DNA of 64,000 nt from Lindgomyces ingoldianus (GCF_010093535.1 NW_022985187.1:939596-1003595); one strand, 5' to 3'; counted from the first letter of the stretch, positions 45,412-58,168 are shown. The notes: generated by a model not told the origin, from the letters alone. Translations and numbers: made by a program.

Positions 45412-47250
45412 GGAATGGTAAATGAGCCATGAAGGGAACGTGAGAGACGACTAGCTGCTTGGTTTTATGCCATTGCTTTATCCAGTGGAGAGAAAATAAG
45501 AGGGAGTTGAGGCGAGTGAAACGTTGGGGAGAACTGACCCGTGTTGCTTTTTCCGAGACTGTTTGTTTTCGTCCACAGAGTGGGAGCCTGCGTCATAATC
45601 GATGCGGCATAATCGCTACGGCTGTTCATATTGAAATTTCGTTTTACGTAGCTTGGACTCCATTGTGAAGCACAAACACTGGGCAGGATGTGTTTAGTAG
45701 CATCGTAGCAAACAAGAAAAGGACAAAGGGTACTAGGCCCTGAAACTTTATACCTAAAGGCATAGAAGCACCTTGCCGCTAAGCTAAGATGATATAACTG
45801 ATTATGGTAATAAAAGAGGATGAACCTGAGACATAGCACCTTGGATAATCCATATGCCATTGAACTAATGACCGCCCCTCTGCTGACATGAAAGACTCGT
45901 ATAGCTGTCTGGACAATGCAAACCAACCCTCATTAAGTTCTGCGATAAAAGATGTCTCTAAAAGGACTGGAATCACCACTGTGGAGATCTGCTTTAATGC
46001 TAGAAACACTGACAAAAATTTGGTAGCTTCCCTTAGTCTCGCTGGGTGTCGTGAAGTTGGGCTCATGTGCGGTCCAGATCATGTATTAGCCGTTCTGGGG
46101 ATGTGGAAAGAGCAGTTACGGGGAAGATAGAAGGCGTGAACGCCTTCTTCGGGAAGGATAAAGACGTAGAATGTGTCGCTGCCAATATCAGTCTGTGCGA
46201 CTTCATGTAATTGGCGGTGAAATTTTGCTGGATGAGTTCAGTTTGAAATTAGGGAATGAAACGGTAATAGAGTGCAGACAGAGAATCCAAACCAAAAAAG
46301 GGGTCTTACTCCTTTGGGCGAATTTAGAAGCACTTATCATACCCAAAAATAGGGATGAACTCTTTCTCGGGGATGGGTTTTCCTTGGTCAATTATTCCCG
46401 GATCATCTTGATCGATCGTTGTGCCGAGAAGAGCACGGAAACTCGAAGGGAAAGGAGGCCCGAGAGGCAGGAACAGAAGCTTGGAGAACCGCCTCGTGGT
46501 CCTAAGTCGAGATAATTGAGTATTCAAGGTGTAGGGCTGGAGGCAGCAGGGGGAATTGAGATCTGCTAAGCTAAGTTTATACATGGAGGAAGATAGGCCA
46601 AGGAAGGGGGAGGTAGTCATTTCACTGGACGGCTATTAGTGACGGTATACCCCCACGTTACCTTATGAAGAGTACATAAGAATAAGTTGAGTTGAAAAGC
46701 AAGCTCAGTTGTCGGTTTACTCCCGCAAACATTGCGCACAAATACTTCTATGCGGACCGCTTGTCTTCGACCATCAACACGGAGCCTGAATGCTACCTAC
46801 CTCGTTTATTAACCTAAAGTTCCTGGGAAATGTTTGGGTACTTTGTTTCTTGAATTTTTGAATACTCGACTAGGATCTATCATCATGGAATTGAGAACAA
46901 ACGCCGTAGCGCACGAGATAATGCAGGTGTACGAGGGTGAGAAAAGGGCACATAAACAAGAGCAGAGCATGTGCTAAATGACAGATGTGTAGGCAGATTG
47001 GAATGGGGAAGCAATGGTTTACTCACAATTCAATTTTTACAGCTGAAGACGAAGGTAAAATACAAATGTTTAAGTGGAAGCCGAAACGGGGGTTACGAAA
47101 AGTGCTTAGCTCCGACTTGTGTGTGTACGGCACAGCCTGTTGCGCCGCATCCTGCTTAATCTTCACACGCCCCAACTCACCAGGAGACCCTACGTCTTCA
47201 CCATCACTTCATTCTGCATTTAAAGCTCGACAATACTTCCATTTTCCGCG
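45412..47250. other. Intergenic; nothing recognised
   Basis: Frames of up to 153 codons on the minus strand and 114 on the plus strand overlap each other and have no recognisable motif. Confidence 0.45.
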
Positions 47251-47433
47251 ATGGTTCCTATTACTCTTCGGCGGCTTCCGGATGAAGAGAGACAGCGTAA
47301 CGGTGAGATTACCTACACTATCCTTGGCGTTGTTGCGTCGTTGCAAATTTTCGCGGTAGTCATCTGGCTATTTTGGCGTGGTTGTAAGAACAAAAAAGTA
47401 GAAGGGAAGAGGACGTGCCGTTTGTGGAGGTGA
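47251..47433 (+). CDS. Candidate first exon of a single-pass membrane protein
   Basis: ATG at 47251 reads MVPITLRRLPDEERQRNGEI followed by a clear transmembrane helix, ILGVVASLQIFAVVIWLFW, and a basic stop-transfer segment (RGCKNKKVEGKR). The frame ends at 47433, but an adjacent frame continues coding-like (DVPFVEVRRDGVTIARIEEI), and a Ser-rich frame at 47630-47812 could be a later exon. I could not fix the introns. The topology (short N terminus, one helix, basic flank) is plausible for a real protein; family unknown. Confidence 0.35.
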   Translation: MVPITLRRLPDEERQRNGEITYTILGVVASLQIFAVVIWLFWRGCKNKKVEGKRTCRLWR

Positions 47434-49663
47434 GGAGAGATGGTGTGACGATTGCGAGGATTGAAGAAATCCACAGAATTAAAGTGTCCATCGGAGTATG
47501 AGCTCCCATTTTTGGCTGAGGCTTTCAACGAGTGTTTTCGTCATTTGGTCGTTTGCAGATGGCCATTTTCGCGGGGTCAAGATAGGAAGGTCCCCGAGTC
47601 CACACCGATGGTAGCGCGTATCAGGAACTATGGGTACCGACCTCGACTTCTCCTTCGCCGAAGCTACCGCCAATAGCTCAAGAATATCGAAGAACACTTC
47701 AAAGTCTTCTTCTAGTGGCACTTCACACTCCATCGGAAGTTCCGATGATGGTGGATATAAAATAACAAGCACGGGAGAAAGCAACCTGGGGAATAAACTA
47801 CTGTCATCGTGACGAGGCCCGATTGCTCCAAATGACACTCTCTTCATTACTCAAACTGGTGAGGGACACAATTACGAGGCGCGCGAGGAAAACTAACTTT
47901 ATGAATCAGGGATGGATCTTCCTACTAAGTCGAATCTGGATGGGCTCAAACAATAGGATGGTAGAAAACGAAAGGCCACACACGGTCCTCCAGGGCCCGG
48001 CAAAAGATGAGAGATTGTAAAAGTGGAAAGCAAAGAGCCATCATATTCCTTCTTCCACTAGGGCTGGGATTGCTTGTTCATTCGAGATTGGTATTGCATT
48101 ATTTGCTTCTTCGTGTACATCTCCATGATCTGTCTGTTTCGTTTGAATTCTAAAATTCCGTAAACAATTGTCTTTTGGTTTGTTTGGCGTTCAGCCCACT
48201 GGGGAAGCCCCAAAAACGTGCTAAGTCGCCGACTGACTACATGCAGCTACGGATCCGCCATGGCGCTAGCACCGCCATTACACAGGCGATCTTCCACAAC
48301 TGTAGCGGATGAAATGTTCATGTGAACATGTGAACCATGGTTGAAATCCCAGTTATGTGGATGCGGAGGGGTTGAAGATCCATAAAGGGACGATAAAGGT
48401 GATGCGACCCGCTCTTTTGTTTCTTCAATCAAACTCAGCTATTCATATCGCTTCCAAAATGTTGCCTGCAGACGCATTCTTCTACCAGTGCCTTGCTCCG
48501 GCGCCCAATAACCCGAGCAAAGAGGTCAATCGCTGGTGGTTCCGAGGCCGCAGGTTCTCTTTCGGTGAGAAGAAGTTAGGAACTGGGATGGATTCCAACA
48601 TGTGACTACTCCCTCCTCTTGAAAATTTACCGCTAACTTCATGTAGCACACCCTCATCTTTTGACTTGAAATCCGATGGTCCTACCTTTGGGGGTGATGA
48701 GAAACCAACTGGGAAATGGCTGTGGCAGCGAAAAGGTGGAAATTGAGGACTTCACTCTTTTCTGGAGTCTATACGGCAATAGCAGCAATATGAACGTCCA
48801 ACCTTCGAAATGTCCATGAGCAAAAGTCATTTACCCCACTCTCGGCGTGCAGATATAAGCTCCCTTATTTGGTTAGCCTATCACATGACTTCGTGAGGAC
48901 TCGGAATACTAGCGCGATAGAGGCATGGTGTTCCAGGGATTAGCTTGCATCCCAATACCTTTGTTACCCCGCCTTTATATCCTTATCCGCACCTCATGTC
49001 ACCACATCCGACGCCTGCATTGCGTCAATTGGAAGACAAACCTGGAGTACTTGGCATCGAGACTCGCCCTGAGTTTTTCATCTTCAGGGCGGTGTTGTTG
49101 CGGACCCGGCGTGCACGCGTGCTCTGAACTCACGGCGAATCATTGACGGGGCAACAGATCCTTACTGGAACCACGAGATAATTGTCCTATCGTCCGACCA
49201 CTTTCCATCCGGATTAAGACTGTTGAAATGGATGAAATAACATCCAAGATGACTTTGGAAGATTGGTCACGGGATAACGCGATGTTGCACTACGCGCCTC
49301 AGCTAGGTTTCTCACATGAATGGCCTCAATTCTCGCATTAGGTGAGTCGTATTATAGTCTTGAGTAGAGTATGGGTTACTAAGAGAAGTGGTGTATTATG
49401 GTCTGAGGGCTGAGATGCAAGGAAATTAGGTTTCGTGTGGGACGCCAAGTCTTGAGTTGATTGGACAACCCATCGAAGAAGCCCTTTGGCTTTCATGTGT
49501 TCTTGGCAAGGCAAGCTGAAAGGGAGTAGAAGAGGGGCAGTGGCGCCACCGTTGCTCAATTCCCTCTGTTCCCTCCTCGTCTCACCACAACCTCACAGCC
49601 ATTCAAGACCCAATTTCCGACTACATCTTCAATTCAGATCTCGAACCCTCCAAAACAATCACC
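47434..49663. other. Gene-poor spacer
   Basis: May contain later exons of the 47251 candidate up to about 47812; otherwise only short unsupported frames. The last 60 bp, CA- and CT-rich, look like the leader of the gene at 49664. Confidence 0.45.
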
Positions 49664-50144
49664 ATGACTAAAGGATCTTCTGGCACCAGCAGCGGTAGCT
49701 CTGGTGGGCAAGGATACACCGTGACGAGCTCTGGCACCAACAGCCAGGTATACTACCCCATATAGTAAAACTTTCTCCCATACTCGTGCATGGTGACTAA
49801 TGAATTGGGTAAGGGCAACCACTACTGTTCTCGCGACTACGGCTCCGGTGCTTCCAACTCCAATTCGTACCACTACTCCAACAGCAACGGGTCATACTAC
49901 TACAGTAACCCCAATGTGAGTTATTAGAACCTTTCATATACTGCGCGTCTGGGCTCGATTTGATATATAGAGGGGACTAGATGAACATTTTGAGATGAGC
50001 GTCGTCCGCCTCGGAGGAATAGTGTCCTTTATTTGACAGTGTCTTATTTGATGTCAGTTCTGAGCATTAAACTAATTACTTTGGAAGGGCTCGACTTACT
50101 ACAACTCTGGAAACGGTCAATCTACCTACAAATCTGGCAAGTAG
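49664..50144 (+). CDS. Small Ser/Gly/Tyr/Asn-rich protein, three exons
   Basis: Exons 49664-49747, 49814-49915 and 50088-50144 (84, 102 and 57 nt), all phase 0, give 80 aa. The introns begin gtatac and gtgagt; acceptors are ...gtaag and ...ggaag. The protein starts MTKGSSGTSSGSSGGQGYTV, continues TSSGTNSQGNHYCSRDYGSG, then SYHYSNSNGSYYYSNPNGST, and ends TYKSGK. There is one cysteine and no signal peptide or membrane helix, so a soluble, disordered protein is likely. I recall small hypothetical proteins of this composition (NHYCSRDYGS...NGSYYYSNPNG) widespread in ascomycetes, of unknown function. The model rests on three successive phase-0 exons that keep the same repeating composition and a clean stop. 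Confidence 0.8.
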
Positions 50145-50923
50145 ATGCCTGACTCGGCCGCTCTATGTTCAATACCATCGTGGTGGTGGATGAGACCGAA
50201 CATCAACTTCGTGGCGGCTCAATATATTCGTAGGTAGCAGACTTGTAGGGCCGGGAACGCAATAACATGAATTAAAGAGCATATGATTGAAGCCCTATTC
50301 CTAACAATACTTGCAGCTTTGAGCTTATATGTGACATGACAGAAATCATGCTCCAGTGTTAATTGTAAGTCTTGGCGCAAACAAACAAAACACGTCCTCG
50401 ACTACTTTAAAATACAGAGCCCCCATATTCCACACCAAAATGTTGGTGAGTGAAATTTACGGAATGGTAGTGTGAAAAGTTGCTTACCCGAGCCCAGTGA
50501 TGTTATTTTGGTGATATGCCTGGGTTTGGGGCTATAAGTGAATCCCTTCACTATCAACCACCCACTCCTCCCCCTCTACTGCCCTTGGAGTGAAATACCT
50601 ATCTCTCTCAAACATACAGCTACCCGCGGCTTCAAAAAGCTCTCACGTCCTCCGCTTTGATGTGACGTGCTGACCTGATCTGGCATAGCTTTGTTACTTC
50701 ACGTGGCATTTTGCCACCCAGGTCCACATAAAGCACTCGCCCTCCACCTCTGGCCCTCCTCAAGGTACACACCTTCATTCTCTGTTCTGTTTCACTTGTT
50801 TCTATACGGCATAACTGCTACATTCAAGGTATGTTACCCATTCCATGAACGAGAAGTGTTAGGTAGCTGACCGTTTCTATTCGTCTCAAGTCTCGTGTTA
50901 ATCTTCACTTCTTTTAGCGCAAA
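50145..50923. other. Intergenic spacer
   Basis: No gene supported. An ATGTTG followed at once by gtgagt near 50443 might be a first coding exon or a leader intron, but nothing downstream confirms it. Confidence 0.5.
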
Positions 50924-52340
50924 ATGGCCCAAGATTTTGCCTTCGTTGCACCAGAGCTAGGGGAGTTCTATGACCTCCTCATGTCGCCTGCTCAGGCTTT
51001 TCTTGCGAAGTCGTTGGATCCCATTGTCCTTCATCTGGCTGTCCCGGTCAAGCCAAGACTTGCGTGAGTGCCCTTATCACTATGAAGTCTCTTGTTCGAC
51101 TGACATGTACATATAGTACCAATGGACTTTCGGATGCCACTGAGCCAGTGGTTTCGGTTGGCGATATCAAATTTGCTAGGTCATGGAAGCGAAAACACTC
51201 GGAGGTCGCGGTTGCCCCTGGAGAATTCGGTGCGGAGATGCAGTGAGAACATTGATTTAGCTAATGATACCTTCTAACTGCTGATATTTTTACAGACTCA
51301 GGCATACTGCTAGGGTAGCCCGCCTTAGGGCGGAGCGTACTGATTCGTCGAGCGAGATGGCCCGTTTGGGGGCACACCAGCTCAACTTCAACGCCAACGC
51401 CCCTAGTCACATCCAAAAGGCCAACAACACTATAGATGATACCACTAGAAGTGAGAGTGAAGGTGTGAACAACGACAGCTCTACCAAGTTGAATGACACT
51501 ATCATGTCTAAGAACAACGCTATTGACGTCGCGCAACTCCGACCTGATGTTTCCCCCTTGGCAAGCATGCCTCGGGAATTGCAAATGATGATTTTCGAGA
51601 ATCTTCACAGTATTCGCGATATTGCAGCTCTGAGTCTGTCAAATGTCAATCTCGCTAACTTGGGTCGTACCTACGTTCTCGAATGGTGGATGTCGCAGCT
51701 TGGCACTTGGGCAGGAAAGAAGATTGCATGTGTTGGCGAGAACACTGAGTGTCTGTTCCCAGAAGATTTTTTCACAGAAGACGAGGACGAGGACTTCCGA
51801 CTCGGCGATCTTGCCCCTCACACGGACTATGCCGATACAGTTGCTTGGGACAACTGGTACAGGGAGATCGATGAGGATATTCTCCTTCCCAAACGGTTCA
51901 TGCGTGAAGGATATAACCCCCGCCTGGATTTCATTAGCAGCATCTCACAAGCGAGACACAGTGGCCAGATACTGGCTCAAGACTCCGTGTTCTATCCCAT
52001 TGACCAGCCCTGGATCCTCCGAAATCTCACGACGAAAGAATTTGTGCGCGCCGATGGGATTGCTATCATGTCAAACCACATCCATGGTCCCTTCATCAAA
52101 AACCTCGGCTTCGGCGATGTTCTTCTTGCTCGGACGTGCTGGTCTACCGACGACGACACCGGCCTCGTTGACTATAACGAGGAGATACATCAAGGTGTCT
52201 GGGCGGGTCATTGCTTTGACATTGTCACTGTCGCACACCATAACGAGAAGAAGAAGCCAGGCGAGAACTGGCAGGACGTAAGCGAAGAAGTTTCAAAAGA
52301 GGTACGTGCTATCTACATAAGTGAACGTTCTGCCTTGTAA
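50924..52340 (+). CDS. F-box domain protein
   Basis: Likely substrate receptor of an SCF ubiquitin ligase. Three exons: 50924-51063, 51117-51242 and 51296-52340; 1,311 nt, 436 aa. The N-terminal exons encode MAQDFAFVAPELGEFYDLLM and a basic linker. The F-box is at about residues 210-240: LASMPRELQMMIFENLHSIR then DIAALSLSNVNLANLGR, matching the L-x-x-x-P-x-E-[LI]-x-x-x-I-F-x-x-L pattern. The C-terminal half (WDNWYREIDEDILLPKRFM; TTKEFVRADGIAIMSN; GFGDVLLARTCWSTDD) resembles a fungal family with an N-terminal F-box and no obvious repeats. A strong donor (GAG/gtacgt at about 52301) just before the end with an acceptor ...taatag near 52387 would replace the last residues by a few others, so the exact C terminus is uncertain. 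Confidence 0.78.
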
Positions 52341-53846
52341 ACCTTGCCCCCTTGCCTGCTCCCTTGCCTGCCTCCTGGTTGTAATAGAACTTAACCTAGC
52401 TCCCGATACAGTAGATTAGCCTCATCAATTCTCATTCTGGGGCTTGGAAGTTCGCTTAGTCGGCTGAAGGATGTTTAAAAGGTAGAGGTAGTAATTTCGT
52501 TTGTGAGTAGGTTGTGAATGGAAGCTTGGGTGGTCTATGGAATTGGTTTTAATTCTCTGGCTAGGAGTGGAGGGAATTCAAGCATTGAATGGGGTAATTT
52601 GCGCACGAAGGGTGTCTGCATGGAGGCTTAGGCTGTCTGTGAAAGTATTAGTTTGCTGGCTGGGAAAGGAAGTAATTCAAAGGTTAAAACGTAATTGAGA
52701 TGGAGTTGGGCTGGCATGATGGAAATTCGGGTTCTCGACAAGTTAGGTAGTATTCTTCTTCACCGACTAAAGAACCAATACGTGAGTCGTGCAAGACAAA
52801 GTAGTCATGTTTGTTATAGAGGAGAGAAACGGACACTCGTATCACCTGACTTATGTGATGAGCACGATTTGTTAGTGGAAGGGATTGACACAGACTCCTA
52901 CGATTTAGGCAATTCTTCGTCGGTTGAAACTGCCCAAATGACGGGCCACATCTGAACTACTCTCCAGAACCATCTTCTGGTGTCAGAAGTAGCTCAACTT
53001 CTTACTCAACATTGACTCAAAAAAATTAGTTCAGCTTTGCACGTTGAGCTTTTGTTCTGTAGACGCTTGTTCTGTAGTAGTGCCTCTACACCGCGGGGTA
53101 CAATATTGGAATAGTCCTCCGAAATCAATTGATGACTGCGAAGGCCAAAGGCTGGAAAAGTTCACATTGTTATCCCCAAAAGGATTAGCGGCTGACTGAC
53201 ATCATTCACCCCACCATCGCTCCACAGGTCTTCAAAATCTCCATAGTGAGCGTATTCCTGCGTCAGCCATCAAACCTCATCTAGGTTCGTCATCTAGAAG
53301 AAAGGATTTTGTTGCGAACTGTGTTTCTCAATGAAACTCGAAAATACAACACCATTAAGACAAACCTCTAGACAACATCCTCCCCTGAAGACACCCTCAA
53401 CATCAACCCTACGCTCGGCTAGTAACTAAATGAATGCATTCTTTCACACTAAAAACCATCAGGGCGAGCTGAATTTGCCTGACCAATAGCGCCGGGCAAT
53501 CGCACCCTCGCCAACAAATCCTTTTCAAACCCTTCCACGTTCTTTCCGCCCCATTATGAACCGTTCCGTCCCGCAAGGCTGATTATGCAGAACGCAACCG
53601 AGTCGGCATTGACTGCGGCTGAACCCCTGCCCCCTGTAAAAGCTTACAGAATTGCCAAAAAGCTTGGCAATGCCCATTGTCCCAATTCGTATAAAGCTGT
53701 TCCCAGGGTCGTTTTCGCCCCACTGATAACTTCATGTCTGTATCGGACCACGGCTTTCTTGTGGCAGCTGACGTAACTTTTGTGCCTATCGCCGTGCAAA
53801 AGTGTAAGTTGCAGAGCCATTGTAAAGGGGGGGATTGGAAAGAACA
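52341..53846. other. Intergenic; nothing recognised
   Basis: Only short unsupported frames. Upstream region of the HET gene at 53847. Confidence 0.5.
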
Positions 53847-56395
53847 ATGAAGCTCTGCGCGTACTGCGAATCGCATATCCTCGACAGTCAGCAGTCTTGG
53901 GGTACACATCACGAATCCTACGCTTTACTAAAGCATGCCTCTAACAACAGATGTTTGTTCTGCTATACACTGCAGGAAGATATAGCGACTTTCGCACCGG
54001 GATTAAAAGAGCTAGGGGGAGAAAATTTTTGGCCTGTGTATCGATGGAGTATTCGAAGTCTGGCGAAGATAAGGGAGAGTTTAGAGACTGTGGTTGTTAG
54101 GTTTAGACCGATTCCGCGACCTGCAAATGGCGACGAGAATTTGGAATTGAGGACAAAAGCAGAGGATGCAGAGGAACTGCCTACAAGGACGTTCTTTTTC
54201 TTTCCTGAAGAGGGTGAGTTTTTAAAGATTTGGTTTTGTTTCATCTTCATCGATATATGAAATCGTTCCGTTCCGGAATGCACCGTTCCACAACATCAGT
54301 ACTACACTTCAGGTGGATTTATAGATTTTATTCATTTCCCAACCTTATACGCGAGTGAGACTGTGCTAAACTCCATATCCAGCCCTCAAGCCTCTTCCCA
54401 CCATCGAAGAACTTGGTTCATCTACCGACCCAGCAATCTCAGGTGGACACCATATTGCACGGTGGATCGAGATATGCAACACAACGCACCCGGGGTGCCA
54501 CAAAAGTCGCAAAGGCCAATCCTCCTCGGAGCGTTTCATTCCGACGCGTCTTCTTGACATTAGCGGGCCGCCCGAAAGTCCAATCCGTGTGGTCGAAACC
54601 AAATTAACACCCATTAACGGCCCGTATGTCTCGCTCTCGCATTGCTGGGGCGTGAAAGAATTCATCACACTGCGTACGGGAACCCTTGATCGCTTCAAGA
54701 CCGAAGGCGTGCCTTGGGATCTCTTTCCTAAGAACTTCCAGGAGGCGATCGAAGTGGCTAGGTTTTTGAATGTGGGACACATCTGGATTGATTCGCTATG
54801 CATTATTCAAGGCCCAGATGGAGACTTTAAGGATGAAGCGAATAAAATGCACCAGGTGTATCGGAACAGTTATTGTAACATTGCGATTGTTGACTCTATG
54901 GACAGCACGGGGGGCGTGTTCCGGAGGCGAGAGCCTAAAGATGTCGTGCCCGTGAGGTATCAGTCGGAAACGCCTTCAGCCATGTTCGGAAGCAAGGCAT
55001 GGAGAGTCGTGTCAGAGCACCTGTGGGAAAGCGAGTTGTTGCAGACGTTCCTGTATCGTCGGGGTTGGGTGTTCCAGGGTAGGTCTCGGAGCTCCGGGTT
55101 CTGTGACGATGTTGCTGACGGCAATCCTAGAACGCATGCTGGCGCCGCGTATTTTGCATTTCGCTCATCGGCAGATCTTCTGGGATTGTCCTGCGATGAG
55201 TGCCTGCGAATCCCTTCCTGGGGGTTTGCCACAGCCGATGGATGGAGCGGCAGGCACGGACCGACATTGGCGCGGACGCCTCCAAGAATCCGGACAAACC
55301 CATGAACCGTTAACCGGTGCGAACGATGACTCTCTCGAGTTCTTCTGGAAAACCGCAGTCCGTAAATACACCAACTGTGCGCTAACTAAAGGCGCCGATA
55401 AAAAGATTGCTATGTGGGGGATTGCGAAGCTTGTGCGAGATGAGATGGGCGTAGCGTATGGAAATGGCTTGTGGCAGCAGAATTTGGAGGACCAACTTAC
55501 ATGGAGGGTTGCAAAAACCACACTCGAATTGCGTCCAAGCGAATCAACGGCATGGAATCTCGAGAGGAAAATACCTTCATGGTCGTGGGCTTCGATGGAT
55601 GGTGAAATAGTGGTACCCGACTTTCTGCTCACTGACGTGCCTCACTTTACGGTACGGGACCATTATCGCCGTCCATTGGCATTTGATCTAAAGGGCGTCA
55701 AACGATGTGCACCTCCTCCGGAAAGCGAGAGAGAATCGCCAGCATATACTAGGGGGATGAGTGATACTAATGTCCAGCTTCAGAGACGACGCGAGGAGCT
55801 GGAGAGAGAGCGAGAAAACGAAGTAGACCAGCAAGGACAGCAGAGGACTAGAAGTCCGGAGAAGATAGACGTGGATTCAGACGCAGAACCAGAATTCTAC
55901 AACGAATCAATTCAAATCCAGGGACATGTGGGTCGTGGCCAACTAGTATGGGACGACATGAAGAAGAAGTGGTTGCTTAAGCTGGATGGACTTTCTGGAG
56001 TAGAAATCGAAGCCTTTCCTGATACAAAGCCTAAGCTAAAAAATCCAGTGGATATGGAGCCATATTTCGTCGTTTTGTCAGCCAAAAAGGTCAACAATCC
56101 CAGCAATACACCTCAAAGGGACAAATCAGGGGAGCTTCATGATATCCAAGAAGGGGATGAATATGATAGTGACAACGAGCCCGAAGGAGCGATCGACGAA
56201 GCCGATATCCTCATCTCTGGCGTTGGGATCCTCCTGAAGGATGTTGGGAATTATCACTTTCATAGGACTGGCGCACTACGTTTTCGCGAAGTCGATCCTA
56301 ATGCTTGGAGGAGGTTGCAGGAAACGCATAGAAGTGAGGGGCTGCCACCCGATAAATACCATGCTCTGTATGGCTTGAAGTTCTGGTTGGATTGA
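53847..56395 (+). CDS. HET-domain heterokaryon-incompatibility protein
   Basis: HET domains act as cell-death effectors in fungal non-self recognition. Three exons: 53847-54213, 54383-55078 and 55131-56395; 2,328 nt, 775 aa. The N terminus has the usual Cys pair region (MKLCAYCESHI, later CLFCYTL). The HET domain spans about residues 198-356: PYVSLSHCWGVKEFITLRTG, FQEAIEVARFLNVGHIWIDS followed by LCIIQ, QVYRNSYCNIAIVDS, and RGWVFQERML, the last created by the second splice. The C-terminal part includes IPSWSWASMDG, usual in this family, then a long acidic, charged region (ERERENEVDQQ) and HALYGLKFWLD at the end. The first intron is long (169 nt), so its borders are less sure. It ends 50 bp from the convergent NACHT gene's stop, so the two 3' ends probably overlap as transcripts. 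Confidence 0.9.
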
Positions 56396-56445
56396 AAACT
56401 TGAGGGAAGGTCAGCGCTAAAGGTATTTGAGGTTACATATGAAGC

Positions 56446-58168
56446 TTAGTTCCAGGCTCGGGTGCCATTCCGGAACATCAAACGTGGCGCTCGCACCTCC
56501 TGTGGGGATTCCATTGCAGTCATGGTCCTGGAAATCTTGAAGGGTGTGATCTTGGGTGGCTCTTCAGAGACAGTTGTCAGCCCAAAGTGAATCTCACGAC
56601 TTGGGCCCTTTTTGGGCGCCTCGTCAATAGTCAACTGTGTATTTGCGCGGTGTAGACCCTCGTGGTATCTCTCTACCACATAGTATACGAAAGTTGGATG
56701 ACAGAGGTAGATCTTGGCAGGATCGTCTCGAAGTTTCGAGAATAGGAAGCCTCTGGCCGCTTGCAGGATATCCTCACCGCTTCGAATCCGCGCTGATACT
56801 GATTCTCCTAGCCATCTTTGCAGCTCTGGAACAGGTACGCCATTAGATGTGCGGCCCGCGCCAGCGATCGACTTTAACGCTAGGTCGCGCTGCTCTTCCG
56901 GCTGTGCTTCGATTTGCTTAAGACCGGCATCGAAGATTGCAATAATGTTTGCGGGCAATTGATCACGTCGTTGTTCAACTCTTTCAAGTGATTCCGCTTC
57001 ATGAACAAGATCCAGTCGTGCTTTAGCAAAGCCAATGTTTCCGTAGACATTACGGACAATTTCTTGGACGAGGGCCAGTGCCTTATTGGGTGTCTGGTCT
57101 GAGAGTATCGATACACCTAGGGTTGATAGTGGAGGTTTCTGGTGCACTGAGCTTTTCAACCCGAGATCTCCATGCTCTCGCTCAAGATCCCAGGCAACAA
57201 ATTTCTTCATCTGGGAGTCCGGTATACCGATAGGGACATTGACATGATCATACTGTTCGTGTAGCTCGTCGTTGGTGCCACTGAGAAAGCCATTAACGAG
57301 AAATTCTTAGCGTCGAAGTAGAACTTACCATTCTCCACAGATTCTCCCTTCCTCAAAACACGGGAAGCACATGACATTCTCGCAGCAGCGACACGTTAGG
57401 AACAAGTCTAGGGCTTCTCTGGCGTCGAGGTCCACCTCTTCGTCGTCCGATGCGCCATTGTGATTTTGGTGATCACACTTTGCCTCTAGTTGCTCATATA
57501 CTGCGAGACGTGAGGTGAGCAGAATACTTAGTCCGCTTTGCTGGAGATCATGGAGTTCCATCTCCAGTAGAAAGCGCAAGGTAGGGCTGCATCGATCAAT
57601 ACCATCAAGTACCAAGTAAATAGGTGTTGATTGCATCATGGTTGAAACACGCGAATAGACAGATTTCCTAATAAGATGGATCCGGTACCTAGCTCTACCG
57701 CCGCTCGGATCCATATACCGCGCGAAGGCGTACTCGGAATGAAAAGCGCTCGAATCATCCTGGGTACACGCTTCATACGCTCCAAGCTCACGGTAGAGGA
57801 TTTCGAGAAAGTCTTCTAGAAAAGCCGTCTCATGCTCATAAACGTCTTCCTGCACAAAAAATGAGATGACGGGAATGCCCTCACTGTGGACCTTCCCTTT
57901 GAGGTGGTGTACAACTAGTGCTGCCAGAGTCGTCTGCTCGCCATATATTGATTACTCACCGTAGTTTTTCTCTAGGGGGTGACATGCTTACCTTTCCCGA
58001 GCCCGGTCCACCAATGCAGTGGAGTTGCCAATTCACGCCTTTGCCTTGCCAGCGGTCGAATACCGGATGTGTGAAGAACCAATCAAAAATATCGACGAAG
58101 ATGTCTGTAGAAAGACTGCGAGACACTCCTAAACTTGGATGCCTTGAAATCGGCAAGGGGTTTTCCAT
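56446..58168 (-). CDS. NACHT-type STAND NTPase with internal zinc-binding motif
   Basis: NLR-like signal-transduction ATPase. Exons 58168-57992, 57933-57329 and 57280-56446 give 1,617 nt, 538 aa. Walker A is formed across the first splice: WQLHCIGGPGSGK joined to TTLAALVVHHL. Walker B is PIYLVLDGIDRC (about residue 166) and SILLTSRLAVYEQL follows. Unusually, about residues 239-265 form a cysteine cluster, CRCCENVMCFPCFEEGRICG then EC, completed by the second splice and followed by EQYDHVNVPIG; this looks like a ZZ-type or similar zinc finger embedded in the STAND module. The C-terminal part is helical (SLERVEQRRDQLPANIIAIF) with no ankyrin, TPR or WD repeats. The start is uncertain: a frame beginning at 58316 (MESGPLTGPISQFLYRDVLQ) could be a further 5' exon, though I could not join it in phase. 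Confidence 0.8.

Noticed and set aside
51643..52281. 212-codon plus frame
   Set aside because: Alternative frame of the F-box gene, with no domain.
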